From contig CAYTGR010000018.1 of NCBI GenBank assembly GCA_964437445.1, forward strand, positions 1-64,000: a stretch of DNA of 64,000 bases, read 5' to 3'. This document shows positions 24,063-33,090 of the stretch, in pieces. The DNA comes from CAYTGR01 sp964437445. Its GTDB lineage: Bacteria > Chloroflexota > Anaerolineae > B4-G1 > SLSP01. The stretch's first letter is position 1; each line of letters starts with the position of its first letter. Both the position numbers and the translations under genes were made by a program. The notes below the pieces were generated by a model. It did no database searches, was not told where the DNA came from, and worked only from the letters and a program-made list of their open reading frames with translations.

Positions 24063-24971
24063 ATGGAAAATCAACAACCGGAGACAAAACGGCTGGGCTG
24101 GTCCTACGGGGGACAGGCCGTGATGGAAGGGGTGATGATGCGCGGGGCGCATCTCTCGGCGGTCGCCGTGCGCCGTCCCAACGGTGAGATCACCGTTAAA
24201 ACGGAGCCGGTCAGCCAGCTCTACCGGGGACCGGTGAGCAAGATTCCCTTTTTGCGAGGAATTCCCATGCTGTGGGATTCATTGGGGCTGGGAATGCGGG
24301 CCCTCTTCTACTCGGCGGAGGTTGCCGGGCAGGCCGAGGACCCTGATTTCAAAATGAGCGGCGGTCTGGGCCTTGGCACGGGCGCGTTCTCGCTGCTGGC
24401 AGGCATGGCACTGTTTATGCTGCTGCCCTCGTGGTTGGCCGGGCTGCTTGTGCGGGCGGCAGACCAAACTGTGCTCTTTAACATCGTGGAAGGCCTGATC
24501 CGGCTTGCCATTCTCATCGGTTACATGGCGGCGGTAGGGCAAATGGCCGAGATCCGGCGGGTCTTTGCCTACCACGGGGCCGAACATAAGACGGTCAACG
24601 CACACGAAGCCGGCGCGCCGCTCACCGTGGAGAGTGTGCGCACCTTTTCCACAGCGCACGCTCGCTGCGGGACGGCCTTTCTGCTGATCGTTGTCGTCAT
24701 CTCCATCCTGGTCTTCGCGCCGTTGGGGAAACCACCCCTCTTGATCCGCCTGGCCTCGCGCCTGCTCCTGTTGCCGGTGATTACCGGGATTGCTTACGAG
24801 GTCTTGCGCTTCACCGGTAAACACAACCACTGGGGCTGGGTGCGCGCCTTGATTGCGCCGAACCTGGCGCTCCAACGGCTTACCACCCGCGAGCCGGACG
24901 ATGCGATGTTGGAGGTAGCAATCACGGCACTGAAAACGGTCCTGGCGGGGGAAGAAACACTCACCCACTGA
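24063..24971 (+). CDS. DUF1385 (YqhQ family) membrane protein
   Basis: 302 residues. The signature YGGQAVMEGVMMRG at 15-28 and YHGAEHKTVNAHE near 175 identify DUF1385/YqhQ. About four transmembrane segments flank the HGAEHKT motif. In Firmicutes and Chloroflexota it often lies near prfA or tRNA-modification genes; its function is not established. The ATG at 24063 is preceded by CAGGT-rich sequence rather than a strong Shine-Dalgarno. Confidence 0.93.
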   Translation: MENQQPETKRLGWSYGGQAVMEGVMMRGAHLSAVAVRRPNGEITVKTEPVSQLYRGPVSKIPFLRGIPMLWDSLGLGMRALFYSAEVAGQAEDPDFKMSGGLGLGTGAFSLLAGMALFMLLPSWLAGLLVRAADQTVLFNIVEGLIRLAILIGYMAAVGQMAEIRRVFAYHGAEHKTVNAHEAGAPLTVESVRTFSTAHARCGTAFLLIVVVISILVFAPLGKPPLLIRLASRLLLLPVITGIAYEVLRFTGKHNHWGWVRALIAPNLALQRLTTREPDDAMLEVAITALKTVLAGEETLTH

Positions 24972-25014
24972 TCCACTCAGCAACCAGCAAAGAAACGCTG
25001 AAGGCGTTATTACA

Positions 25015-25131
25015 AACTGGCATTCACCAGCCATGGAATGAAAATGTGAGCAGTGAGCGGTGAGCAGGAAACAGGAACTTCTACCTGCTGCTCTCTGCTC
25101 ACTACTTAACTGATTTCTATTTTCAGCGGAG
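25015..25131. repeat. Composite dispersed repeat (modules A and B)
   Basis: 25015-25045 is module A (AACTGGCATTCACCAGCC). 25046-25131 is module B: GTGAGCAGTGAGCGGTGAGCAG, a short spacer with GGAACTTCTACC, then CTGCTCTCTGCTCACT and the closing ACTGATTTCTATTTTCAG. The reverse-complement layout occurs at 36389-36520 and 60553-60680. Confidence 0.75.
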
Positions 25132-25137
25132 AAAAGC

Positions 25138-25524
25138 ATGACAACCGCATCAGCCTGCCAGGAATTTCTGAGCCTGCATACGATTGCCGTCGTCGGTGTC
25201 TCGCGCAGCGGCCGCAAGTACAGCAATCTGGCCTACAACCAGCTCAAGGCGCGGGGCTACCGCGTCTTCCCCGTCAACGCTCAGGCCGAGACTATCGGCG
25301 GCGACCGCTGTTATCCCAACCTGGGCGCGCTGCCAGAGCCGGTGGAGGGTGTCTTGCTCTTCGTCCCACCGGAAGAGACGGAGCGAGTGGTGCAGGAGGC
25401 CGCGGCACTCGGCATCCGCCACATCTGGATGCAACCCGGCGCTGAGTCGCAGTCCGCCATTCGCTTCTGCGAGGATCAGGGGTTTTGCGTGGTTTATAAC
25501 CAGTGCATCATGGTCACGGTATAA
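25138..25524 (+). CDS. CoA-binding protein (YccU-like)
   Basis: 128-residue Rossmann-fold CoA_binding protein. TIAVVGVSRSGRKYSNLAYN near residue 15-34 and the final NQCIMV segment are typical. Members bind CoA in crystals but have no agreed enzymatic role. No strong Shine-Dalgarno: GGAGAAAAGC precedes the ATG. Confidence 0.88.
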   Translation: MTTASACQEFLSLHTIAVVGVSRSGRKYSNLAYNQLKARGYRVFPVNAQAETIGGDRCYPNLGALPEPVEGVLLFVPPEETERVVQEAAALGIRHIWMQPGAESQSAIRFCEDQGFCVVYNQCIMVTV

Positions 25525-25677
25525 ACCAACCGCAAAGGCACAAGGGTACCCTTACCATGGAATTAGGGCCGGATGCGCTGGACGCCGGTCAACCGGATGC
25601 GCACGTCCTGGCATTACTGCGAGCAAGCCTGGCGGCCTGCCGGGCCTGGGCCATCTGAGGCACACAAGGAGTCACCC

Positions 25678-26169
25678 ATGGACGAGAAAGCGAAACTGAT
25701 TCAGCAGCTGGACGAGGCCCGCGCCAAAATGCGCGCGGTGTTGGAAGGGATTGATACCCGCGTGGAGATCTACCCGACCTGGACGATCAAAGAGGTGTTG
25801 GCCCACATCGCCGGCTGGGACGACGTCAGCGCCTCGTCGCTGCGGCTACACGCCGGAGGACACGAGCCGCCCACGCCGGCCGCGCGCGGCATTGATTACT
25901 ACAACGCCGAATCCGTCGCCACCCGCGCCGCGCTCAGTTATCAACAGGTCGTTCAGGAATGGGAACTGGCGCGCGAGGAATTCAAAGCCGCGCTGCTGGC
26001 GCTTTCGCCGGAGAAGCTGGCGGAGCCGTTTGTTTTCCCCTGGGGACCGACCGGCACGGTGGCGCTGCTGGTGCGAATCTTCGCCGAACACGAAGAAGAG
26101 CACGCCGCCGAGATCGCCGCGCTGAAGGCGAAGGCCGAGGCTGAGGCGGCCGGCGACTCAAAAGCATGA
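25678..26169 (+). CDS. DinB-fold / maleylpyruvate isomerase N-terminal-type protein
   Basis: 163 residues forming a four-helix bundle of the DinB/YfiT superfamily. WTIKEVLAHIAGWDD gives the first metal His, and EHEEEHAAEI the C-terminal pair. Such proteins include thiol-dependent S-transferases and the ClbS/DfsB group. An AAGGAG box precedes the ATG at 25678. It overlaps the methyltransferase gene by ATGA, so they form an operon. Confidence 0.8.
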   Translation: MDEKAKLIQQLDEARAKMRAVLEGIDTRVEIYPTWTIKEVLAHIAGWDDVSASSLRLHAGGHEPPTPAARGIDYYNAESVATRAALSYQQVVQEWELAREEFKAALLALSPEKLAEPFVFPWGPTGTVALLVRIFAEHEEEHAAEIAALKAKAEAEAAGDSKA

Positions 26170-26996
26170 CTGCAGCGAAGCCTGCTGAGACACCGGCAGC
26201 GCCCATCACCAGCACCGGCAACCGGCGCATCGTGGCCGCGCGCAAGCTGGATGACCGCAAGGAGCGCCAGCGCCAGGGGCGCTTTCTGGTGGAAGGGCTG
26301 CAACTGTTGCATATGGCGTTGGATGGCGGCGCGCGACCGCTGGAGGTCTTCTACTGCGAGGCGCTGTTCACCGGCCCGGAGGCCCCGGCGCTGTTGGAGC
26401 GCTTTCGCGCCGCCGGTGCGGAGCTGGTTGGCGTGACGGCCCCCGTCCTCCAGAGCCTCTCGGAGCGTGTCACCCCTCAAGGACTGGTGGCTACGTTTGC
26501 GCCGGTGGACCGCCCGCTGGAGACGCTGGCACTGGCGGGCCCTGAGCTGGTCGTAGTGCTGGACCGGCTGCAAGACCCCGGTAATCTGGGGACATTGCTA
26601 CGCACGGCCGACGCGGTCGGCGCGGCGGCGGTGGTGCTGGTACAGCCCTGTGTGGATCCCTACGATCCCAAAGCGGTCCGCTCCAGCATGGGGTCGCTCT
26701 TCAACGTGCCGCTCTACCTGACTTCCGATGTCCCGGCGCTGATGGCCCGGCTGCGCCGCTCCGGGTTGCGCCTGGTCGGCGCTCATGCGCATCAGGGCGC
26801 GCCGTGGGGGGCCGGACTCTGGGCGGGCGGGGTGGCGCTGGTCTTAGGGAACGAGGCGCGCGGCCTTTCGGAAGATGTGAGTGCTGAGATTCACGACTGG
26901 GCCCATCTGCCGATGCCGGGCAAAGCCGATTCGCTGAACGTGGCCGTGGCCGGCGGCATCCTCATGTACGCCTGGCTGCGAGCCAACGCTCCCTGA
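26166..26996 (+). CDS. TrmH-family RNA ribose 2'-O-methyltransferase
   Basis: 276 residues. An N-terminal substrate-binding domain (RLLVEGLQ-like: GRFLVEGLQLLHMAL) is followed by the SpoU knot: DPGNLGTLLRTADAVGA, ALVLGNEARGLSE and MPGKADSLNVAVAGGI hold motifs 1-3. It methylates rRNA or tRNA ribose with S-adenosylmethionine. Translationally coupled to the DinB-fold gene. Confidence 0.92.
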   Translation: MTAAKPAETPAAPITSTGNRRIVAARKLDDRKERQRQGRFLVEGLQLLHMALDGGARPLEVFYCEALFTGPEAPALLERFRAAGAELVGVTAPVLQSLSERVTPQGLVATFAPVDRPLETLALAGPELVVVLDRLQDPGNLGTLLRTADAVGAAAVVLVQPCVDPYDPKAVRSSMGSLFNVPLYLTSDVPALMARLRRSGLRLVGAHAHQGAPWGAGLWAGGVALVLGNEARGLSEDVSAEIHDWAHLPMPGKADSLNVAVAGGILMYAWLRANAP

Positions 26997-27018
26997 CTCC
27001 AGGGAATTCCCCTTGCAA

Positions 27019-27200
27019 GCGTTTCAGCGTCTTAGCGTTTCAGCGTCTCAGCGTCTCAGCGTCTTAGCGTTTTAGCGTTTTAGCGTGTTTGTAGTGCCGC
27101 GCTTTAGCGCGGCTCAAACGGCGCTGAAGCGCCTCACTACGAACAGAGCGCCAGGTTCAAGGGAGGAGATTTCATCCTTCCGCCTTCATCCTTCATCCTT
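27019..27200. repeat. Octamer tandem array, palindromic element and heptamers
   Basis: 27019-27090 holds nine direct copies of an 8-mer with consensus GCGTYTYA. 27091-27140 is a complete module C element (GTAGT...ACTAC with two hairpins). 27173-27200 holds four 7-mers of type CATCCTT. This fills the whole space between two convergent genes. Confidence 0.85.
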
Positions 27201-27245
27201 TCAACGGCGCAAACGCCGAGCGCTATTTTCAGCGGTCATTCCCAT

Positions 27246-30200
27246 TCACCGGTTCCGTGCTTCTGTGCCACCGTTTTGCAGCACCAGCGGCAGGTAGAAC
27301 CGGTTTTCCCCGCCCGTGATGACCGTGGCACTGAGCGGCGGGCCGACCACGGGTATCGGCCAGAGCGTCGCCGCGACCTGGTAGGCCGGGTTGACGATCA
27401 CCGTCCCGGTGGGGACCCGGGGCAGCGTGATGGCATAGCTGACCGTCACCGTTGCGCCGGCGGGCAGCGCCAGGTCAGGCCAGAGTACAACGCTGCTATT
27501 CAGGCTACCGCCCTGGTCGGCCCAGGCCAGGGTGGTGGAGGCCGGGATGGTGCTGCTGATGGTGACACCGGTCAGCGCCGTGCCAGTGTTGCTCACTTGC
27601 AGGGTGTAGGTGAGCCGGCCGGCGGCAAAGGGGTGCTGCGGCGTGACCGCTCCCGTGATGTGGAGCGGCGAGGGCAGCGGTCCGGCTAAGTGCGCTGCCG
27701 TCCCCACCGCCGCTCTGACCATAGCGGTCAGATACTCCAGATTCAAGGTTGCCAGCCGGTCACTTGTTTTGTGATAATGAGGAGTGCAGTCTCCCTTGCA
27801 ATCCTCAATGGCTAAAATGGCCGGGTACCCCTGGGCCCAGAAACTGGCGTTATCGCTGCGATTGCCCAGACCGTCATCCACCCATAGCGTGGGGGAGAGC
27901 GGCAGCGCGTACCGGGCCACCACCTGGCTGAAGACGCCAGCCACCCCCAGCGAAGCAGGGACCGTGCTGCGGGCGTACAACCCCATCACCGGCGCGCCGG
28001 TGGCATCGTAGCCGATCATGTCCAGGTTCACCACCCCCCGGATGTCGTCGCCGTGGGCGCGCGCTTCAGCCGCGTAGACGGCGCTGCCGCGCAAGCCCTG
28101 CTCCTCGCCGGTGAAGAGCACAAAGCGGAGCGTGCGCTCAAACGGGTACTGGCTCAAAATCTCGGCGGCGGTCAACACCCCGACTGAACCGCTGGCGTTG
28201 TCGTCGGCGCCGGGCGCTATATCCGCTTGCGGCATGTCATCCAGGTGCGCCGTGACTAAGATGATTTCCTGCGGCTGGGTGAGGCCGGGCAGTTCTGCCA
28301 CCACGTTGTGGCTGCTGAGACTGGAGAAGCTCCACGGGTGATAGGTCGGCGCCAGTCCCATCCCGGCCAGCTGTTCGTAGACATAGTGTGTGGCCTGTTG
28401 GATGGCAGCGGTGAAATAGGTATTGCGGGTGAGCAGCGTGGTGGAAAGGCCGCCGACCGTGACCGATACCTCTCCGGTGAGGCGGGCCAGCGCCGTGGTG
28501 AGCGCGGCAGTCTGCACCTGCTCCAGTAGCACCGGGATGGAGGGCGTCTCCGTGGTCACGGTGCGCACCCAGAGGGTATGAGTGGCGGTGAAGACGGAGG
28601 GGCAGCCGGTGGCCACGGTGAGGGTCATTGCATAGGGGTGCGGGGTGGCGCTCAGGGGAAAGGTGTGGGTGACCGGATTGCCTGCCTGGACCGGTGAGCC
28701 ATCGCCAAAGTCCCAGGTATAGGTCACGGCGCCCGCCCCGCCGGTCAGAATGCCGGTGAACGTGACCGGCTGACCGCCGCGCACCCAGGAAGGGTTGGTG
28801 GTGAAATCGGCCACCGCCGGTTGCTGGCAGGCCACCATCAGGGCCTGGGCGGTGGCAGAGTACACATCCAGCCGGCCCCAGCCGTACACGTTGTTGGGGA
28901 CAGCGCCGGGGGCGTCCCCACATTGCGTGCTGCTGTAGGGGACGGCGGTGGTGTTCAGGAGCTCCTCGGTGGCAGTCAGCGCGCCGGTCAGCGAGGGCAC
29001 CGCCGACCAGAGTAGCGCTACCGCGCCCGCCACATGCGGCCCGGCCATGGAGGTGCCGGAGAGCGGACCGTACCCTCCGCCGGGGAGACTGGAGCGGACG
29101 TTGACGCCCGGCGCGCTGAGATCGGGCTTGCGCCGGCCGCTGCCATCAACCGTCACCGGCCCCCGGCTGCTGAAACCGGCGATGGCGTCGCCGCTGTCGG
29201 TCGCGCCGATGGTGTAAGTGGCATCATACATCCCCGGTGGATCGTTGACCGTGCTGCACGCTGACCCGTGATTGCCCGCCGAAGCCACCACCAGAATCCC
29301 GGCGGCGCGCACGGCTTCCACCACCTGTTGCAGCAACGCGATATGGGTAGCGTCACACCCCTCTTCGGGTGGGCAGCCCCACGAGTTGTTGATCACATCC
29401 GGGGCCAGGGCCGGGTTGCCCAGCGCTGCCGTGCCGGTGATGGGATAGGGGGCCAGGAAGAACTCAAAGCATTCGGCGTAAGTGGCCGGCGTCCCCCAAC
29501 CCTGCTCCATGTTGCGACAGCCGATCCAGCGCGCGCCCGGCGCTACGCCGATTTGATTGCCGGCGCCGTCGTCGCCCACCATGGTGCCCATGGTGTGCGT
29601 GCCGTGGCCGTTGTCATCGCAGGGAATGGGCGAATCAAAGCCGCAGGGATTGCCGGCCGGCGTGTTGGGATTGTTCTGGTGGATGGCGTCGTGCCAGTGG
29701 TAATTGTGGTTCGCCGTGGCGCCATCCCAGCCACGATAGTGCCGCAGCAACGCCGGATGGTTCCAGGCGTAGCCGGTATCCTGCCCGGCGACGACCACGC
29801 CCTGGCCGGTGTACCCGCGTGCCCAGACCTGCGGGGCGCCGATGCGGCTCACCCCCCATTCCACGCCGGCAGGAGCCGCCCCAGACCATGGACCATAGAC
29901 CACAGACCCCCGATCGCTAACAACTGAAGGCTGACTGCTGACTGCTGATGGCTGAAGGCTGATGGCTGACGGCTGGCTGCTGATGGCTGACGGCTGTTCT
30001 TCCACGCCGCGCACCGAGGGGTTGGTCTCAATGCGCGCCACATCGGGCCGGGCGGCAAGCGTCTGGATCAGCGCTTTATCCCCCTGCACCTGGAGCATGT
30101 TGACGATGTAGAACGAACGATACGGGATGCCCTGCGCATCCAACCAGGCGCGCAGGGGCGCCTGGCTGCGCTGCGCCGTTTCCCAGAGCGTATCCCGGAC

Positions 30201-30434
30201 GAAACGCCTCTGGGTGGTGCGCGTGGTGGCTCGCGGGGCCGCGCTCAGGTCGGCCTGCGCTGTGAGCAGCACCAGAACATCCGCCTCCTTCTGAGTGGAG
30301 AGCGCAGCCCATACCGCCGGCGCGACTTTGGCGGCTGCCCCGGCTTCAAGGGGGCGGCTATCCAGGCCGGCTAACGCCCCCAGCAACCCGATCACCAGCC
30401 CGATCAACCACCCGCCATAATGACGTCGCATCAA
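27246..30434 (-). CDS. Secreted S8 subtilase - PKD - M28 aminopeptidase fusion
   Basis: 1062 residues. Signal peptide at 1-32, inhibitor-like propeptide to about 143, then a linker made of heptamer-encoded repeats (147-184). The subtilase domain follows with Asp219 (AGQDTGY), His277 (NGHGTH), oxyanion Asn388 (ASAGNHG) and Ser462 (GTSMAGP). A PKD domain is near 560-640. An M28 zinc peptidase near 660-930 has TAHLDD, GADDNASG, GEEQG, DMIGYD and HYHKTSD. A DUF11-like strand domain and the tail YLPLVLQN end it. Both active sites look intact, so endo- and exopeptidase act in one extracellular protein. Its 3' end is convergent with trmH. Confidence 0.9.
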   Translation of the reverse strand: MMRRHYGGWLIGLVIGLLGALAGLDSRPLEAGAAAKVAPAVWAALSTQKEADVLVLLTAQADLSAAPRATTRTTQRRFVRDTLWETAQRSQAPLRAWLDAQGIPYRSFYIVNMLQVQGDKALIQTLAARPDVARIETNPSVRGVEEQPSAISSQPSAISLQPSAVSSQPSVVSDRGSVVYGPWSGAAPAGVEWGVSRIGAPQVWARGYTGQGVVVAGQDTGYAWNHPALLRHYRGWDGATANHNYHWHDAIHQNNPNTPAGNPCGFDSPIPCDDNGHGTHTMGTMVGDDGAGNQIGVAPGARWIGCRNMEQGWGTPATYAECFEFFLAPYPITGTAALGNPALAPDVINNSWGCPPEEGCDATHIALLQQVVEAVRAAGILVVASAGNHGSACSTVNDPPGMYDATYTIGATDSGDAIAGFSSRGPVTVDGSGRRKPDLSAPGVNVRSSLPGGGYGPLSGTSMAGPHVAGAVALLWSAVPSLTGALTATEELLNTTAVPYSSTQCGDAPGAVPNNVYGWGRLDVYSATAQALMVACQQPAVADFTTNPSWVRGGQPVTFTGILTGGAGAVTYTWDFGDGSPVQAGNPVTHTFPLSATPHPYAMTLTVATGCPSVFTATHTLWVRTVTTETPSIPVLLEQVQTAALTTALARLTGEVSVTVGGLSTTLLTRNTYFTAAIQQATHYVYEQLAGMGLAPTYHPWSFSSLSSHNVVAELPGLTQPQEIILVTAHLDDMPQADIAPGADDNASGSVGVLTAAEILSQYPFERTLRFVLFTGEEQGLRGSAVYAAEARAHGDDIRGVVNLDMIGYDATGAPVMGLYARSTVPASLGVAGVFSQVVARYALPLSPTLWVDDGLGNRSDNASFWAQGYPAILAIEDCKGDCTPHYHKTSDRLATLNLEYLTAMVRAAVGTAAHLAGPLPSPLHITGAVTPQHPFAAGRLTYTLQVSNTGTALTGVTISSTIPASTTLAWADQGGSLNSSVVLWPDLALPAGATVTVSYAITLPRVPTGTVIVNPAYQVAATLWPIPVVGPPLSATVITGGENRFYLPLVLQNGGTEARNR
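29883..29993. repeat. Heptameric repeats inside the subtilase coding sequence
   Basis: Ten 7-mers of type CTGATGG/CTGACTG (29924-29993) and four of type AGACCAT (29883-29910). Read on the minus strand they encode a 7-residue peptide repeat, QPSAISS, because three heptamers make seven codons. They lie between propeptide and catalytic domain. Confidence 0.9.
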
Positions 30435-30450
30435 CCTGTTTCCTCATGAT

Positions 30451-30571
30451 ACCAGTTAAGGAGTGAGCAGAGAGCAGCAAGTCGTGAGCAGAGAGCAGCA
30501 GGTAGAAGTTCCTGCTCACTGCTCACCACTCACCGCTCACTGCCCATCGCTCACCACTCACCGCTCACTGC
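30451..30571. repeat. Module B heptamer repeat before the subtilase gene
   Basis: ACCAGTTAAGGAGTGAGCAG, further GAGCAG units, GGTAGAAGTTCCT, then CACTGCTCACC/CACTCACCGCT 7-mers. Its last unit supplies the stop codon of the LysM-CAP gene. Confidence 0.75.
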
Positions 30572-31692
30572 TTGGGTCGCCCGAAATCGGCAAAGAAATA
30601 ATAGCCACCCCGCCCATCGGGGATCACCGCCACGCCAACCTCGGTAACCCACGTGCTGAGCAGCGTCCGGCGATGCCAGTCATCCGGCGGGACTTCGTCC
30701 ATCCACCAGGCCACCGCTTGCTGCGGCGAAGCGGCATAGACGAAGCATTCGGCAGCGCCGACGGCCGGATAGCCGACTCGCAACACGCGATCTTTGACCC
30801 GCGACCCGTCGGAGCCGGTATGGCTCCAGGAGTTGTGCGCCCGGCAATCCTCGCCGTGAAGCTGCGCCGCTAAAGCCAGCGTATCATTCCAGGTGTAGGG
30901 CGGGATGCCATACGCGGCGCGCTGTTCGTTAATCAGCCGGAAGGTTTCGGCGGCCCAGGCGGCCAGATCACCAGAGGGAGCGGGCGGCGGGGCCGTGCTC
31001 ACCGCCGGCGCGGGCGGGGGAGTGGCGACGGTCACGGCGGCCACCGCCGGCGTTGTGGCGGCAGGCGCTACGGTCACTGCTTGCACCACGCTTTCCAGGG
31101 GGGCCTCCAGCGGCAGGATCAAGGGTTGCCCCACTGCCAGCACATCGGCGTCGGTCAACTCGTTGACCGCCACGAGGGCCGTGAAATCCAGCCCATACTG
31201 CGCGGCAATGCCCAGCAGGGTATCCCCCTCGGCTACCGGTCGCACCACCCAAAAGGGCGAAGCCCCCTCCCAGCCGCTGACCGGCGGGATCAGCAACGGC
31301 TGCCCTGCCTGCAAAGCGGTGCTTGCCCCCATGTCGTTAGCCAGTTGCAGCGCCGCCATCGGCACTCCCCAGCGGAGCGCCAAATCGAGCAAGGTATCCC
31401 CCGGCTGGACGGTGTAGAGGGTCGCCTGGGGCTCCGGCGTGGGGGTGGGGGGCAGTTCGGGCGCTACCGGCGACTCCGGCGTGGAGGTGGGAGGCAGTTC
31501 GGGCGCCGCCGGGATTTCTGGCAGCTGCGTTGGGGTGGGGATAGGGGTGGCGGTCACGGCGGGCGGGGACGTGAGAGACAGAGTCGGCTGGAGCGTAGGG
31601 GTAGGCGTGGTGCGCGTGCAGGCGACTAAACCCCAGCTCATCATCAGCGCCAGCCGGCTCCAGGTTCCTTTCAGCGTGCTCAGGTCAGGCAT
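30565..31692 (-). CDS. LysM - CAP domain lipoprotein
   Basis: 375 residues. The N-terminal signal reaches VACTRTTPTP (lipid Cys), followed by a Pro/Thr/Glu-rich wall-spanning linker. Two LysM domains (TVQPGDTLLDLALRWGV and PVAEGDTLLGIAAQYGL) bind glycan. After a second Ala/Pro linker comes a CAP/SCP domain (LINEQRAAYGIPPYTWN, HNSWSHTGSDGS). CAP proteins of bacteria are usually spore- or wall-associated; activity is unknown. The ATG at 31692 lies 7 nt after a TATAGT box, hinting at a leaderless message; an earlier in-frame start at 31830 is unlikely. Confidence 0.87.
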   Translation of the reverse strand: MPDLSTLKGTWSRLALMMSWGLVACTRTTPTPTLQPTLSLTSPPAVTATPIPTPTQLPEIPAAPELPPTSTPESPVAPELPPTPTPEPQATLYTVQPGDTLLDLALRWGVPMAALQLANDMGASTALQAGQPLLIPPVSGWEGASPFWVVRPVAEGDTLLGIAAQYGLDFTALVAVNELTDADVLAVGQPLILPLEAPLESVVQAVTVAPAATTPAVAAVTVATPPPAPAVSTAPPPAPSGDLAAWAAETFRLINEQRAAYGIPPYTWNDTLALAAQLHGEDCRAHNSWSHTGSDGSRVKDRVLRVGYPAVGAAECFVYAASPQQAVAWWMDEVPPDDWHRRTLLSTWVTEVGVAVIPDGRGGYYFFADFGRPKQ

Positions 31693-31786
31693 GGCCTTCA
31701 CTATACCACATCTGGTCAGAATGCAATCGGTCCTTTCAATTTGCGCTCTCTTGCTGTACAATAAGGCTTGTGCCAATGGGATCATG

Positions 31787-31845
31787 TGAGTGATGAGTCG
31801 GGCTGACGATGGCTGCCCACCATTCACCACTCACTTACTACTCTT
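31787..31845. repeat. Degenerate heptamer repeat before the reductase gene
   Basis: GTGAGTG/ATGAGTC, CTGACGATGGCTG and CACCATTCACCACTCACT units in loose inverted order. Confidence 0.55.
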
Positions 31846-31860
31846 TGCGAAGGAGGCACC

Positions 31861-33042
31861 ATGCATCACGTCATCATTGGCGGTGGGGTGGCCGGGATCA
31901 CCGCTGCATTGGAGCTGAGCCGGCGCCAGGCCGGCCCGGTGGACCTCTACACCGACGAACCCCACTCTTATTATTACCGGCCCCAGCTTTCTCACTTTAT
32001 GGCAGGGGAAATCTCGTTAAATGAACTGCTGAAACGTTCCCCGGAATGGTACGCGCAAAGGGGGATCCAGTTACACCTGAGCACCCCGGTCAGTCAGCTG
32101 GACCCCGACCGGAAACAGATTTTCCTGGCCGGCGGTGCCCCGGTGGCTTACGACCGCCTGCTCGTCGCGGCCGGGAGCCTGCCCATCGTCCCCCGGATGG
32201 AGGGGGCCACTCAAGCGGGCGTCTTCACCTGGCGCACGCTGTCGGACGCGCTCGCCATCAAGGAACGGGCCGCACGCAGCCGCCAGGCAGTGGTGATTGG
32301 CGGTGGGCTGTTGGGGCTGGAAGCGGCCCACGGCTTGCACAAAGCCGGTTTAGACGTCACCGTGCTGGAGTTTTTCCCGCGGCTCCTGCCCCGCCAGCTG
32401 GATCAAGAAGGGGCGACCCTCTTGCAGCAGTTGATTGAAGGGTTGGGGCTGCGCGTGGCCGTCGGCGCTGAGACGCAAGAGCTCCTGGGCGATGGGGAGG
32501 TCACCGGGGTACGGCTCAAGGACGGGCGCGAATTCCCGGCGCAGCTGGTTGTCGTCGCGACCGGGGTGCGCTGCAACGTCGCGCTGGCCGCCGGCACGGC
32601 GTTGGCGACCGACCGCGGCCTGATAGTTGATGAGCATATGGCGACGAACCTGCCCGACATTTACGCCGCCGGTGACATCGCCAGCTTCCAGGGGCGGACG
32701 TGGGCCATCGCGCCGGTGGCACAGGCGCAGGGCCGCGTCGCGGCGGCCAACATGGCCGGCGATCCCCAGGTCTACGAGGCGGCCCCGCCCGCCACGACGC
32801 TCAAGATCGTCGGCCTGGACCTCACGTCGGTCGGCACGACCCAACCCGAGCCAGGAGCAGAGGGGTACGTAGAAACGCGCGAGACCGACATCGCGGCCGG
32901 CCGCTACAAAAAGCTGGTGCTGAAAGAGGGCCGGCTTGCCGGTGCTATCGTCATCGGCGACAAGGCGCTGGCGAAGAAACTGGAAGGGATGGTGGCAGAG
33001 AAAACCCCGCTCACAGTGGAAGAAGTCCGGTGTCTGTTGTAA
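31861..33042 (+). CDS. NAD(P)/FAD-dependent oxidoreductase (NirB N-terminal / rubredoxin reductase type)
   Basis: 393 residues. FAD motif HHVIIGGGVAGITAALEL at 2-19, NAD motif VVIGGGLLGLEAAHGL near 145 and the second FAD motif IYAAGDIA near 265. The C-terminal part matches the dimer domain of nitrite-reductase-type and rubredoxin reductases. It would pass electrons from NAD(P)H to an unknown small redox partner, none of which is seen nearby. AAGGAGG precedes the ATG. Confidence 0.88.
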   Translation: MHHVIIGGGVAGITAALELSRRQAGPVDLYTDEPHSYYYRPQLSHFMAGEISLNELLKRSPEWYAQRGIQLHLSTPVSQLDPDRKQIFLAGGAPVAYDRLLVAAGSLPIVPRMEGATQAGVFTWRTLSDALAIKERAARSRQAVVIGGGLLGLEAAHGLHKAGLDVTVLEFFPRLLPRQLDQEGATLLQQLIEGLGLRVAVGAETQELLGDGEVTGVRLKDGREFPAQLVVVATGVRCNVALAAGTALATDRGLIVDEHMATNLPDIYAAGDIASFQGRTWAIAPVAQAQGRVAAANMAGDPQVYEAAPPATTLKIVGLDLTSVGTTQPEPGAEGYVETRETDIAAGRYKKLVLKEGRLAGAIVIGDKALAKKLEGMVAEKTPLTVEEVRCLL

Positions 33043-33090
33043 GCTGAACTTACGCCATGTATCGGCCATTCTTGGATAAGAGCTAAACCC

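Noticed and set aside
27019..27090. Nine 8-bp direct repeats considered as a CRISPR array
   Set aside because: There are no spacers and the unit is only 8 bp. No cas gene is present; the Fe-S nuclease at 39627 resembles Cas4 but sits in an AddAB-like operon.
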